A stretch of 17,149 nt of DNA, from positions 1 through 17,149 of the forward strand of contig DATFAS010000187.1 in the NCBI GenBank assembly GCA_035254305.1. The letters are read 5' to 3'. Shown one piece after another: positions 1 through 6,096 of the stretch (the stretch's first letter is position 1; every line of letters starts with the position of its first letter). The notes beneath the pieces are model-generated. The model did not search any database, was not told the origin of the DNA, and saw only the letters and a program-made list of their open reading frames with translations. This DNA comes from DATFAS01 sp035254305. Lineage in GTDB: Bacteria; Bacillota; Bacilli; Aneurinibacillales; RAOX-1. Both the position numbers and the translations under genes were made by a program.

Positions 1-99
1 AAGCAATATATGACCTACCACAACCACTATAGATATCAATGGAATCGAAAAAAGATGACCCCTGTTCAATACAGAGATCATCTCCTTAAGGCTGCCTAG
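1..99 (+). CDS. IS3-family transposase OrfB, C-terminal fragment (cut by window edge)
   Basis: The frame is open from base 1 to a TAG at 97-99 and encodes 32 residues. They include YQWN and KKMTPVQYRDHLL, which is the characteristic C-terminal end of IS3-family (IS150-like) OrfB transposases, after the catalytic DDE core. Only the tail is present because the gene enters from outside the window; whether the upstream part is intact cannot be seen. The terminal inverted repeat follows directly, as expected at the right end of an IS3-type element. Confidence 0.85.
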   Translation, partial: KQYMTYHNHYRYQWNRKKMTPVQYRDHLLKAA

Positions 100-107
100 A
101 CTTTTTT

Positions 108-131
108 AAAATGTCCTTTACAAAGGGTACA
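108..131 (+). mobile_element. right terminal inverted repeat of the IS3-family element
   Basis: Nine bases after the transposase stop lies a segment that, read inward from the element end, begins TGTACCCTTTGTAAAGGACA. IS3-family elements begin 5'-TG and end CA-3', and the plus strand ends in CA at 130-131. The left repeat is outside the window, so the boundary is inferred from this one end and from the position after the stop codon. Confidence 0.6.
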
Positions 132-565
132 CTTTATTTTAGGGGGATTTTATTTTATTAACCCTACTTTCATTCCTCATTATAATACACCACTAACATT
201 CCGATCATAACAGTTTACCTCTCAATATACCATTGTTATACAACATGTTTTTATTACATATAAAACGATTACAAAGCTTATTTCCTCCACTTTTTACATT
301 ACTTTAATAAAAATACAGCCTTTTTCAAACATTGTCAGAAAACATTTGATTGTGTTAAAAATATTGTGATTAAAGTTTGTGTAAAACACAAATATAGTTT
401 TTTATAACTGTTATATATTAGGTCTAAAAATTACATTTACAGTAGAAAAAAGTTAAAGGTAGGTGAAATCACTTTACAATTCAATGAATTTTTATAGATG
501 TAATGTATTCTTTATCCTAAAAATTTCATTTAAAAACATACATAAAAAATAATGGGGTGTAGACA
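132..565. other. 434-bp A/T-rich intergenic region with no gene
   Basis: No coding frame with a ribosome binding site is visible between the IS end and the CoA-transferase start. The segment is very A/T-rich. It holds three imperfect TTGTG-containing repeats at 349-386, the last of which is half of a perfect palindrome (376-392). A weak catabolite-response-element-like sequence centred on ACGATTACA lies near 260-275. Several poor sigma-A-like boxes occur, but none stands out as the promoter of the downstream gene. Confidence 0.6.
376..392. promoter_or_regulatory. palindrome TTTGTGT-AAA-ACACAAA, possible operator
   Basis: A perfect 7-bp inverted repeat with a 3-bp centre lies 174 bp upstream of the CoA-transferase start. 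Half-sites containing TTGTG also occur at 349-360 and 363-375 in direct orientation, so three copies are spaced 13-14 bp apart. The TTGTG/CACAA halves resemble sites of redox or Crp/Fnr-type regulators, but spacing and centre do not match the Rex consensus. Function is inferred from symmetry and position only. Confidence 0.35.
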
Positions 566-2086
566 GTGATCGAGGAGAGAATCCAACTTGAATCGTTAAA
601 AGATAGAATCGTGACAGTCGAGGAGGCTGTTTCATGGATCCAAGATGGAATGACTATTGGCTTTAGTGGATTCACTTCTTCAGGTGATGTGAAGGTTGTT
701 CCAAGAGCCTTAGTTGAGCATGTAAAAAAAGTAGAAAAACCTTTAAAACTCCAATTATACACCGGTGCATCCGTTTCACCGGAAATCGATGCTCTCTTGA
801 GCGAAGCAGGACTGATTTCTAAAAGATTACCTTTTCAATCTGATAAGGTAATGCGCAAAAAAATAAATGCCGGCGAAGTGATGTATATTGACCAGCACCT
901 TTCAAATACAGCCGATATGATTCGCAACGGTTCCCTATCTTCCATAGATTTAGCTGTTGTGGAGGCACTACAGATCACTAAAGAGGGTGCCATCGTCCCC
1001 ACAACTTCCGGTGGAAACACCGCCATCTTCCTACAACAAGCTAAGGAAGTCATTATTGAGCTTAATCTTGGCCAGCCATTAGCATTAAAGGGCGTACATG
1101 ATATCTATGATCCAGGTAACATGGGAACTCGCAAACCAATACCACTTACTTCTGTTGATCAACGAATCGGTCATACAGAGATTCAAATCGATCCGGCCAA
1201 AATTAAAGGAATTGTTCTTACCAATATTTTGGATACGCCAAAAATTTTAACAGCACCAGACGTAGAGACTGAGCAGATTGCAACTCACCTGATTAACTTT
1301 CTTCGGACCGAAATTAAACAAGGGAGACTTCCCAACCCTTTACCACCTTTGCAATCTGGTGTGGGTTCCGTAGCCAATGCCGTTTTTCATGGTTTCTTAC
1401 ATTCGGAGTTCTCAGACTTACAAATTTATTCTGAAGTTCTTCAGGATGCTGTTTTTGATTTAATGGATGTTGGTAAAATTCACTTTGCCAGTGGTGGCTC
1501 TTTAACTCTCTCCAAAGAGAAAACAGAAGAAGTCTTCACTCATTTTGAAAAATATGCAGATAAAATTATTCTACGCCCACAAGAGCTTACGAATAATCCG
1601 GAGATCATCCGCCGTTTAGGATTAATTGCTATTAATACAGCTTTAGAAGCGGATATATATGGAAATGTAAATTCTACTCATGTTATGGGAACCCAGATTA
1701 TGAATGGAATAGGTGGTTCCGCTGACTTTACAAGAAATGCCCGTCTTAGCATATTTGTTACGAAATCGATTGCCAAAAATGGTGCGATCTCAAGTATTGT
1801 CCCATTCGCCAGCCATATTGACAATACAGAGCATGATGTGCAGGTTATTATTACCGAGCAGGGTGTCGCTGATCTAAGAGGTCTTGCACCAAGAGAAAGA
1901 GCAATTCTAATCATTAACAATTGTGCACATCCAAGTTATCGTCCACAATTAATGGACTATTACGAAAGAGCTATAAAACAGGGTGGTCAAACCCCTCATA
2001 ACCTCGAAGAAGCTTTATCTTGGCACGTTCGTTTCACTTCTACTGGTTCAATGCAAACAGTGGATAGTTTGGTTCACTCCTCTTAA
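566..2086 (+). CDS. acetyl-CoA hydrolase / succinyl-CoA:acetate CoA-transferase family protein
   Basis: The 506-residue product belongs to the Cat1/AarC/ScpC family of class I CoA-transferases, soluble enzymes that move CoA between short-chain acids (acetate, propionate, succinate) or hydrolyse acetyl-CoA. Family landmarks are the N-terminal VTVEEAVSWIQDGMTIGFSGF segment (about 17-36), TTSGGNTAIF near 146-155, YSEVLQD with the probable catalytic Glu290, and the C-terminal glycine motif GIGGSADFTRNA. Length is normal for the family. The start is GTG, preceded by GGGGTG seven bases upstream. It is probably monocistronic, ending at a bidirectional hairpin. The exact donor and acceptor cannot be told from sequence. 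The two-subunit CoA-transferase at 4761-6079 is a different subfamily and not a duplicate. Confidence 0.9.
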   Translation: MIEERIQLESLKDRIVTVEEAVSWIQDGMTIGFSGFTSSGDVKVVPRALVEHVKKVEKPLKLQLYTGASVSPEIDALLSEAGLISKRLPFQSDKVMRKKINAGEVMYIDQHLSNTADMIRNGSLSSIDLAVVEALQITKEGAIVPTTSGGNTAIFLQQAKEVIIELNLGQPLALKGVHDIYDPGNMGTRKPIPLTSVDQRIGHTEIQIDPAKIKGIVLTNILDTPKILTAPDVETEQIATHLINFLRTEIKQGRLPNPLPPLQSGVGSVANAVFHGFLHSEFSDLQIYSEVLQDAVFDLMDVGKIHFASGGSLTLSKEKTEEVFTHFEKYADKIILRPQELTNNPEIIRRLGLIAINTALEADIYGNVNSTHVMGTQIMNGIGGSADFTRNARLSIFVTKSIAKNGAISSIVPFASHIDNTEHDVQVIITEQGVADLRGLAPRERAILIINNCAHPSYRPQLMDYYERAIKQGGQTPHNLEEALSWHVRFTSTGSMQTVDSLVHSS

Positions 2087-2105
2087 CAATCATTTATTAA
2101 AAAGA

Positions 2106-2137
2106 AAACGGTTGGGCATCTTCTAGCTCAACCGTTT
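2106..2137. terminator. bidirectional terminator between convergent genes
   Basis: A 12-bp stem (AAACGGTTGGGC pairing with GCTCAACCGTTT, one G-T) encloses an 8-base loop. It lies between the CoA-transferase stop (2086) and the convergent CBS-protein stop (2147). T-rich DNA follows on the right and A-rich DNA precedes on the left, so it can serve both strands. Confidence 0.85.
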
Positions 2138-2146
2138 CATTTATCA

Positions 2147-2587
2147 TTATTTACTTAGATACTTCAATATCTGCTGCAATACTGCTTGACGGGTAAGAAT
2201 CCCGATAAATGTGTTCTTCTCGTCAATAATTGGAACATAAGAACGATCAATCATAAGTTCGAGAGCAAAGGAAAGCGGTGTATTTGACCATATTCCCATA
2301 TAATTCTTGTTCATTGCCTCATGGACTTTAAATTTAGGTAAGTCATTGTATTTAATATGCTGATTTTCACTCATAAAATCCAGAATTAATGTCTTGCTAA
2401 TTAGTCCCTCTACCTGATTATTTTCGTTAATCACAGGGACAGAAGTATACCCGGAACGAGTAAGCTTAAGTAAGGCTCTCTCAAGTGTCCAATTAGGATC
2501 GGCTGTAACAATGGAGCTGGCTGGCAAGATCAGTGCCCTAATTTCACTAGACATAAATTCTTTTTTACTAAGTTCACTGGTGCTCAA
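2147..2587 (-). CDS. DarB/CbpB-like tandem CBS-domain protein
   Basis: This is a small cytosolic protein of 146 residues made only of two CBS motifs, about 20-75 and 85-143. The segment ALLKLTRSGYTSVPVI and the C-terminal GILTRQAVLQQIL resemble B. subtilis DarB (YkuL) and Listeria CbpB. Those proteins bind cyclic di-AMP and, when free of it, stimulate the Rel stringent-response enzyme. Assignment to DarB is by remembered similarity and length (about 147), so another single CBS-pair protein is possible. The start is TTG at 2585-2587, chosen because AAGGGGGG lies 8 bases upstream. The first in-frame ATG, at 2554, has no ribosome binding site. A promoter lies at 2619-2648 and the shared terminator at 2106-2137, so it appears to be a single-gene unit. 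Confidence 0.8.
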   Translation of the reverse strand: MSTSELSKKEFMSSEIRALILPASSIVTADPNWTLERALLKLTRSGYTSVPVINENNQVEGLISKTLILDFMSENQHIKYNDLPKFKVHEAMNKNYMGIWSNTPLSFALELMIDRSYVPIIDEKNTFIGILTRQAVLQQILKYLSK

Positions 2588-2618
2588 TCGCGCAACCCCC
2601 CTTCTAGCTTCCTTTTTA

Positions 2619-2648
2619 ACAATACATTCTTAGCTATAAAAATGTCAA
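2619..2648 (-). promoter_or_regulatory. sigma-A-type promoter of the CBS-protein gene
   Basis: On the minus strand a perfect -35 TTGACA (2643-2648) is followed, after 18 bases, by TATTGT (2619-2624) as -10. The TTG start codon lies 32 bases further on. The -35 is strong and the -10 matches four of six consensus bases. Confidence 0.55.
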
Positions 2649-2710
2649 CTTACCATAACACCGTGCAATCTATTTATCTTCGTTAAATAATAAATTCCTG
2701 ATATCCGTGC

Positions 2711-2747
2711 AAAAAAAGAACACCAACCATGAGTAGTCGGTGTCCTT
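2711..2747 (-). terminator. terminator of the peroxiredoxin transcript
   Basis: In minus-strand RNA, AAGGACACCGAC pairs over 12 bp with GUUGGUGUUCUU, followed by a run of U. Two positions pair as G-U only in minus-strand RNA and would be A-C mismatches in plus-strand RNA, so the hairpin is strand-specific. It lies about 85 bases beyond the peroxiredoxin stop. Confidence 0.85.
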
Positions 2748-2760
2748 TTCCTCTAATGCT

Positions 2761-2788
2761 AGGAAAATCCATGTCATGGATTTGTCCT
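2761..2788 (-). repeat. inverted repeat in the 3' untranslated region of the peroxiredoxin mRNA
   Basis: AATCCATG and CATGGATT flank a single base, and outer AGGA/TCCT arms can extend the pairing after a small internal loop. It lies between the peroxiredoxin stop codon and the terminator hairpin. It may be an mRNA-stabilising or processing hairpin; no known element is recognised. Confidence 0.45.
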
Positions 2789-2832
2789 GGCTTCTGTTTC
2801 ATTCCCAATTGCTCCAACGCTGCCAAAGGTAC

Positions 2833-3333
2833 CTACAGTTTACTTAGAATCTCAAATAACTCTTCGTTATCCGGTTGTTCACCGATTGGATGGACGTCGA
2901 TGAAACGGATAACGCCTTCTTTATCGATAATGAATAAGGCCCGTTCAGGAGCTCCATAAGCGGGTCCATTCGGATCCTTACGTAGAACCCCAAATTTCTC
3001 TGTTACTTCTCCATGTGGATAGAAATCTGAAAGGAGTGGGTAAGTAATCCCACCAATTGATTTTTGCCATGCTTCATGACTAGGAATAGAGTCTACACTA
3101 ATACCCAGAACCTGAGTATTTAGCCCTTCAAATTTGGACAGCTCGTCCTCGTAAGAAGGCATCTGCGCGCCTCAGACAGGGGTCCAATCTAGAGGATAAA
3201 AAGCAATGAAGACATTCTTCTTGCCTACGTAGTCACTCAGCTTGACTACACGGTTGCCGTGGGCTTTAAGCGTAAAATCAGGCGCTTTGTCACCCACTTT
3301 TAACGTTGCAGTTTGCGTTGCACCTTTTGGCAC
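2833..3333 (-). CDS. putative selenocysteine-containing peroxiredoxin (AhpC/TSA, Bcp/AhpE-like), UGA at Sec54
   Basis: Reading through one in-frame TGA gives a 166-residue thioredoxin-fold peroxiredoxin, which would reduce H2O2 or organic peroxides. Key parts are APDFTLKAHG near the N-terminus, PLDWTPV-U-GAQMPSYEDEL at 47-64, and GAPERALFIID with the conserved Arg131. The universal motif is PxxxTxxC, and the TGA occupies exactly the peroxidatic Cys position (54). No other stop or frameshift interrupts the gene, and it contains no Cys codon anywhere, so a Sec residue would be the only redox centre. Thr-Asn, usual after the Cys, is Gly-Ala here. The start is GTG at 3331-3333, with AGGAGG 8 bases upstream; an upstream TTG at 3363 would overlap that site. 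Its own promoter and terminator make it monocistronic. The alternative is a recently inactivated gene, or a base error changing TGC or TGT to TGA. Confidence 0.75.
3136..3174 (-). promoter_or_regulatory. UGA recoding site with candidate bacterial SECIS hairpin
   Basis: The TGA is at 3172-3174 on the minus strand. Directly downstream the RNA can form a lower stem GCAG/CUGU (with G·U), an internal loop, then an upper stem GCCUUC/GAGGAC with one mismatch and a UUAC loop 18-21 nt after the UGA. The location suits bacterial SECIS elements, which lie within the coding region just after the UGA. I do not see the G usually found at the start of the apical loop, so the element is tentative. The stretch GGCGCGCAG after the UGA is unusually G/C-rich for this gene. 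Confidence 0.4.
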
Positions 3334-3368
3334 GGTAATAACCTCCTCTTTACTTAAGATCAAGATCT

Positions 3369-3397
3369 AGTATACCAACTTGTCCATAGAAATATAA
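3369..3397 (-). promoter_or_regulatory. extended -10 promoter of the peroxiredoxin gene
   Basis: On the minus strand TGGTATACT (3369-3377) combines a TGn extension with a good -10 TATACT, 35 bases before the GTG start. The -35 position (3392-3397, TTATAT) is poor, as tolerated with an extended -10. Confidence 0.5.
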
Positions 3398-3441
3398 AGA
3401 GGTTTAACACATTTGTAATGAAAAAATTTACTTGAGGAAGT

Positions 3442-3466
3442 AAAAAGGAGCAAAGGCTCCTTTTTT
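3442..3466. terminator. terminator of the lysine-catabolism operon
   Basis: AAAAAGGAGC and GCTCCTTTTT form a perfect 10-bp stem around AAAG, 17 bases beyond the yodQ stop. T runs flank both sides, so it is structurally bidirectional, but both flanking genes are on the minus strand. It separates the five-gene operon from the peroxiredoxin gene. Confidence 0.85.
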
Positions 3467-3482
3467 ATCCTATATCGGCCAG

Positions 3483-4742
3483 TTACTCTCCACACCAATC
3501 CATTAAGGTCAAAGCAATGATTTTAGAGCACTCCTTTATTTTCTCTAATTCCACATATTCATTGGGAAAATGAGCAACCTCCGTTATCCCAGGACCAAAT
3601 ACAATGGTTGGAATATTCCCTAGCTGTGTTAACAAGCCCCCATCGGTCCCCCACGGTGAAGCTTCGATCGTTGGTTCACTGCCCATTACTGCACTATAAT
3701 TGGCCCTTAAATATTTCATAAGAGAATGCTCCACATCTATTGAACCAGGAAGCCATCTAGCACCAAACCATTCTAACCGGAGGGGATTTTGCTTGAACCA
3801 ATTATCCTCTTGGGATAATTGATCTATGGCTGCTTGCATTTCCATCTTAGCCGATTCCATTCTTTCCTCAGGAAGAACTCCCATTCTCCCCTCCAATTTA
3901 ACAAAATCCGGTACAGACGAAGGCCACTCCCCTCCTTGGATCATCCCAATATTAATCGGTACAGGGATGGGTGTATTCTGATAAAGCGGATCGATCACTC
4001 GTTCATTCCTTTTTCTCTCCAGCTCTTGTATTGCCGCTAATACAGGGATACATTTCTCAATCGCACTAATTCCCTTATAACGAGTTCCGCCATGCGCTGA
4101 CCGTCCCTTAATCAAAATTCGAAACCACATGGAGCCTTGCTGTTTAGGGAAAATTCGCATATGGGTAGGTTCTGGAATAATAGCAGCATCGGCCGTATAA
4201 CCTGCTAACAGCGCAGCAAGTGTCCCTGCCCCTCCACTCTCCTCTTCCACAACACTATGAAACACAACATCCCCTTTTAGTTGAACACCTAAATCTCTTA
4301 AACACTCTATGGCATAAATGGAGGCTAGGTTCCCTCCTTTCATATCCGTAACACCTCTACCGTACATCTTCCCATCCAATACGACCCCACTAAAAGGAGC
4401 ATGTGCCCACTGCCCTATGTCGCCTACCGGCACGACATCCACGTGACCATTAAGAAGGATCGAACGTCCACCACCACAGCCTTTCCATCGACCAACAACA
4501 TTTGGGCTCCCATGAAAAACCTCTCTAGGTGAATAGAAGAAATCATGCTTCTTTAGCTGTTCCCCATCAAGTTCCCATACTTCTACTTCAAGCCCTAACT
4601 GATTAAGCTTGTCGGCAACCAATTTTTGGGCTATTCTTTCATTTCCTTGTGTACTATCCGCCTGAACATATCGAGTAAGCCAATCTAGGGCTCCATCCCA
4701 ATGCTCTTGCATCCAATGATCAATTTTATTAGCCCACACCAA
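3483..4742 (-). CDS. yodQ: M20-family metallopeptidase, YodQ-like deacylase
   Basis: The 419-residue cytosolic enzyme belongs to the ArgE/DapE/ACY1 (M20) family, which hydrolyses N-acyl amino acids with two metal ions. Visible ligands are the LLNGHVDVVP motif (His100, Asp102), GRGVTDMKGG (Asp133), the EEE triplet at 166-168 containing the catalytic base, and a late His391 in AHFPNEYV. A lid/dimerisation domain with GRSAHGG lies in the middle. It is the last gene of the operon, 18 bases after yodR. In this context the substrate is presumably an acetylated intermediate of beta-lysine breakdown, a role proposed rather than proven for YodQ. The start is TTG after AAGGAGGAG; the adjacent GTG (4739) is equally possible. 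Confidence 0.85.
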   Translation of the reverse strand: MVWANKIDHWMQEHWDGALDWLTRYVQADSTQGNERIAQKLVADKLNQLGLEVEVWELDGEQLKKHDFFYSPREVFHGSPNVVGRWKGCGGGRSILLNGHVDVVPVGDIGQWAHAPFSGVVLDGKMYGRGVTDMKGGNLASIYAIECLRDLGVQLKGDVVFHSVVEEESGGAGTLAALLAGYTADAAIIPEPTHMRIFPKQQGSMWFRILIKGRSAHGGTRYKGISAIEKCIPVLAAIQELERKRNERVIDPLYQNTPIPVPINIGMIQGGEWPSSVPDFVKLEGRMGVLPEERMESAKMEMQAAIDQLSQEDNWFKQNPLRLEWFGARWLPGSIDVEHSLMKYLRANYSAVMGSEPTIEASPWGTDGGLLTQLGNIPTIVFGPGITEVAHFPNEYVELEKIKECSKIIALTLMDWCGE

Positions 4743-4760
4743 TCAGTTTCTCCTCCTTGA

Positions 4761-5414
4761 TTAAGGTTTAGTTAATAGGAGTGTTGCTTGTGTATGATCG
4801 AGCACATCCTGAATCGTATAGGGCTCCATCACTTCTTTTAAATAAAGTCCAGATACGGTGACCTCCATAACAGCCATATCGGTGATTATCATATCTACAC
4901 AGGATTTAGCAGTTAATGGCAAAGAGCATTGATGAAGGATTTTACTTCTACCATCCTTATTCACATGGTTTGTTAGCACAATCACTTTCTTTGCTTTCTG
5001 AGCCAAATCAATTGCACCTCCCATGCCAGGAACCCGCCGCCCAGGAACAATCCAATTAGCTAAATCCCCCTTTTCACTAACCTCTAATGCACCTAATATC
5101 GTCATATCAAGTTTACCTCTACGAATCATAGCGAATGCCAACGAAGAATCAAAAAAACTAGCGCCTGCTTTAAGTGTGATCGGAAATCCACCTGCATTGC
5201 AGAGCATGGGATTCTCAGTATTCGGTATCGGGGCTCTACCGTACCCTAAGATCCCGTTTTCGGCATGTAGAATGACTCGGACATCCTCGGGTATATAATC
5301 CGCAACAAGTGTTGGAATACCAATACCTAGGTTTATCACCATCCCGTCTTGAAGCTCCATTGCTGCCCTTTTGGCGATGATGTGACGAATATCTATTCCT
5401 TCTCCCACGCCCAT
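4761..5414 (-). CDS. yodR: 3-oxoacid CoA-transferase subunit B, YodR-like
   Basis: This is the beta subunit (about 217 residues) of a two-subunit class I CoA-transferase of the succinyl-CoA:3-ketoacid / butyrate-acetoacetate type. The ENGILGYG motif carries the catalytic glutamate (about residue 52). VINLGIGIPTLVADYI and GGAIDLAQKAKKVIVLTNH are typical of subunit B. It overlaps the end of yodS by about 22 bases, suggesting translational coupling. Starts considered are ATG 5414, with AAAGGAG 10 bases upstream, and TTG 5420, only 4 bases from the same site; I prefer the ATG. With YodS it would activate or cleave the 3-keto acid made from acetyl-beta-lysine. ScoB/AtoA acting on acetoacetate is the alternative if context is ignored. 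Confidence 0.88.
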   Translation of the reverse strand: MGVGEGIDIRHIIAKRAAMELQDGMVINLGIGIPTLVADYIPEDVRVILHAENGILGYGRAPIPNTENPMLCNAGGFPITLKAGASFFDSSLAFAMIRRGKLDMTILGALEVSEKGDLANWIVPGRRVPGMGGAIDLAQKAKKVIVLTNHVNKDGRSKILHQCSLPLTAKSCVDMIITDMAVMEVTVSGLYLKEVMEPYTIQDVLDHTQATLLLTKP

Positions 5415-6079
5415 TTCCAATTCACTCCTTTCGTAGGCACTACCATGTCTACGAACACTCCAGGTGTTACGATTTCCTCTGGACCAAGTTCACCCAGCTT
5501 AACAATCTGTTCAACCTCTGCAATCGTATAATCACCAGCCATTGCAACTAAGGGATTAAAATTTCTTGCGCTAGTATCATAGACTAAATTTCCATACGGA
5601 TCCGCATATTTAGCAAACACGATGGCCACTTCAGCTGTTAGGGGAAGCTCTAGAAGATAGGGAGTCCCATCGATTTCAATTTTTTGTTTACCATCCTCTG
5701 CAATGGTTCCTATACCTACATCTAACAAAATTCCCCCAAGACCAACTCCTCCTGCTCTCACACGTTCCGCCAACGTGCCCTGTGGTGAAAATTCAACCTC
5801 TAGCTTTCCTTCTGTCATTAATCTTCCAGCATGGGGATTTGATCCAATATGTGATGCAATCACCTTTTTTACCCTTTGTTGTGTTATTAATTTCCCTAAA
5901 CCAATCTCAGGAAAAGCTGTATCATTGGCGATCAGGGTAATATTGCATACTCCTTTTTGCAGGATAGCCTCAATTAAAGAAGGTGGGTTTCCTACTCCAC
6001 CGAAGCCACCAATCATAAGTGTCATTCCATCATGAAAATAGTTGGCTGCAGCCTCAATGGTTGAAATTTTTGATTTCAT
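5393..6079 (-). CDS. yodS: 3-oxoacid CoA-transferase subunit A, YodS-like
   Basis: The 228-residue alpha subunit partners with the next gene. Its N-terminal MTLMIGGFGGVGNPPSLIEAIL contains the glycine-rich CoA-binding signature. TLAERVRAGGVGLGGILLDVGIGT and ADPYGNLVYDTSARNFNPLVA are standard for subunit A. It begins with ATG, preceded by GAAAGG, 17 bases after the yodT stop. The gene pair, aminotransferase and AblB-like acetyltransferase together point to the lysine route known from the B. subtilis kamA-yod operon. Here the A subunit precedes the B subunit, whereas I recall yodR before yodS in B. subtilis. Confidence 0.88.
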   Translation of the reverse strand: MKSKISTIEAAANYFHDGMTLMIGGFGGVGNPPSLIEAILQKGVCNITLIANDTAFPEIGLGKLITQQRVKKVIASHIGSNPHAGRLMTEGKLEVEFSPQGTLAERVRAGGVGLGGILLDVGIGTIAEDGKQKIEIDGTPYLLELPLTAEVAIVFAKYADPYGNLVYDTSARNFNPLVAMAGDYTIAEVEQIVKLGELGPEEIVTPGVFVDMVVPTKGVNWKWAWEKE

Positions 6080-6096
6080 TGAACCTTTCCCCTTCC

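Noticed and set aside
258..275. Catabolite response element (cre) upstream of the CoA-transferase gene
   Set aside because: The core matches partly but the conserved TG at the left side is missing, and it lies about 290 bp from the start codon.
2678..2832. Open frame continuing for 49 codons after the peroxiredoxin UAG
   Set aside because: The peroxiredoxin ends at the usual family length with a typical ILSKL terminus, and the continuation runs through the terminator hairpin. A second recoded stop is not supported.
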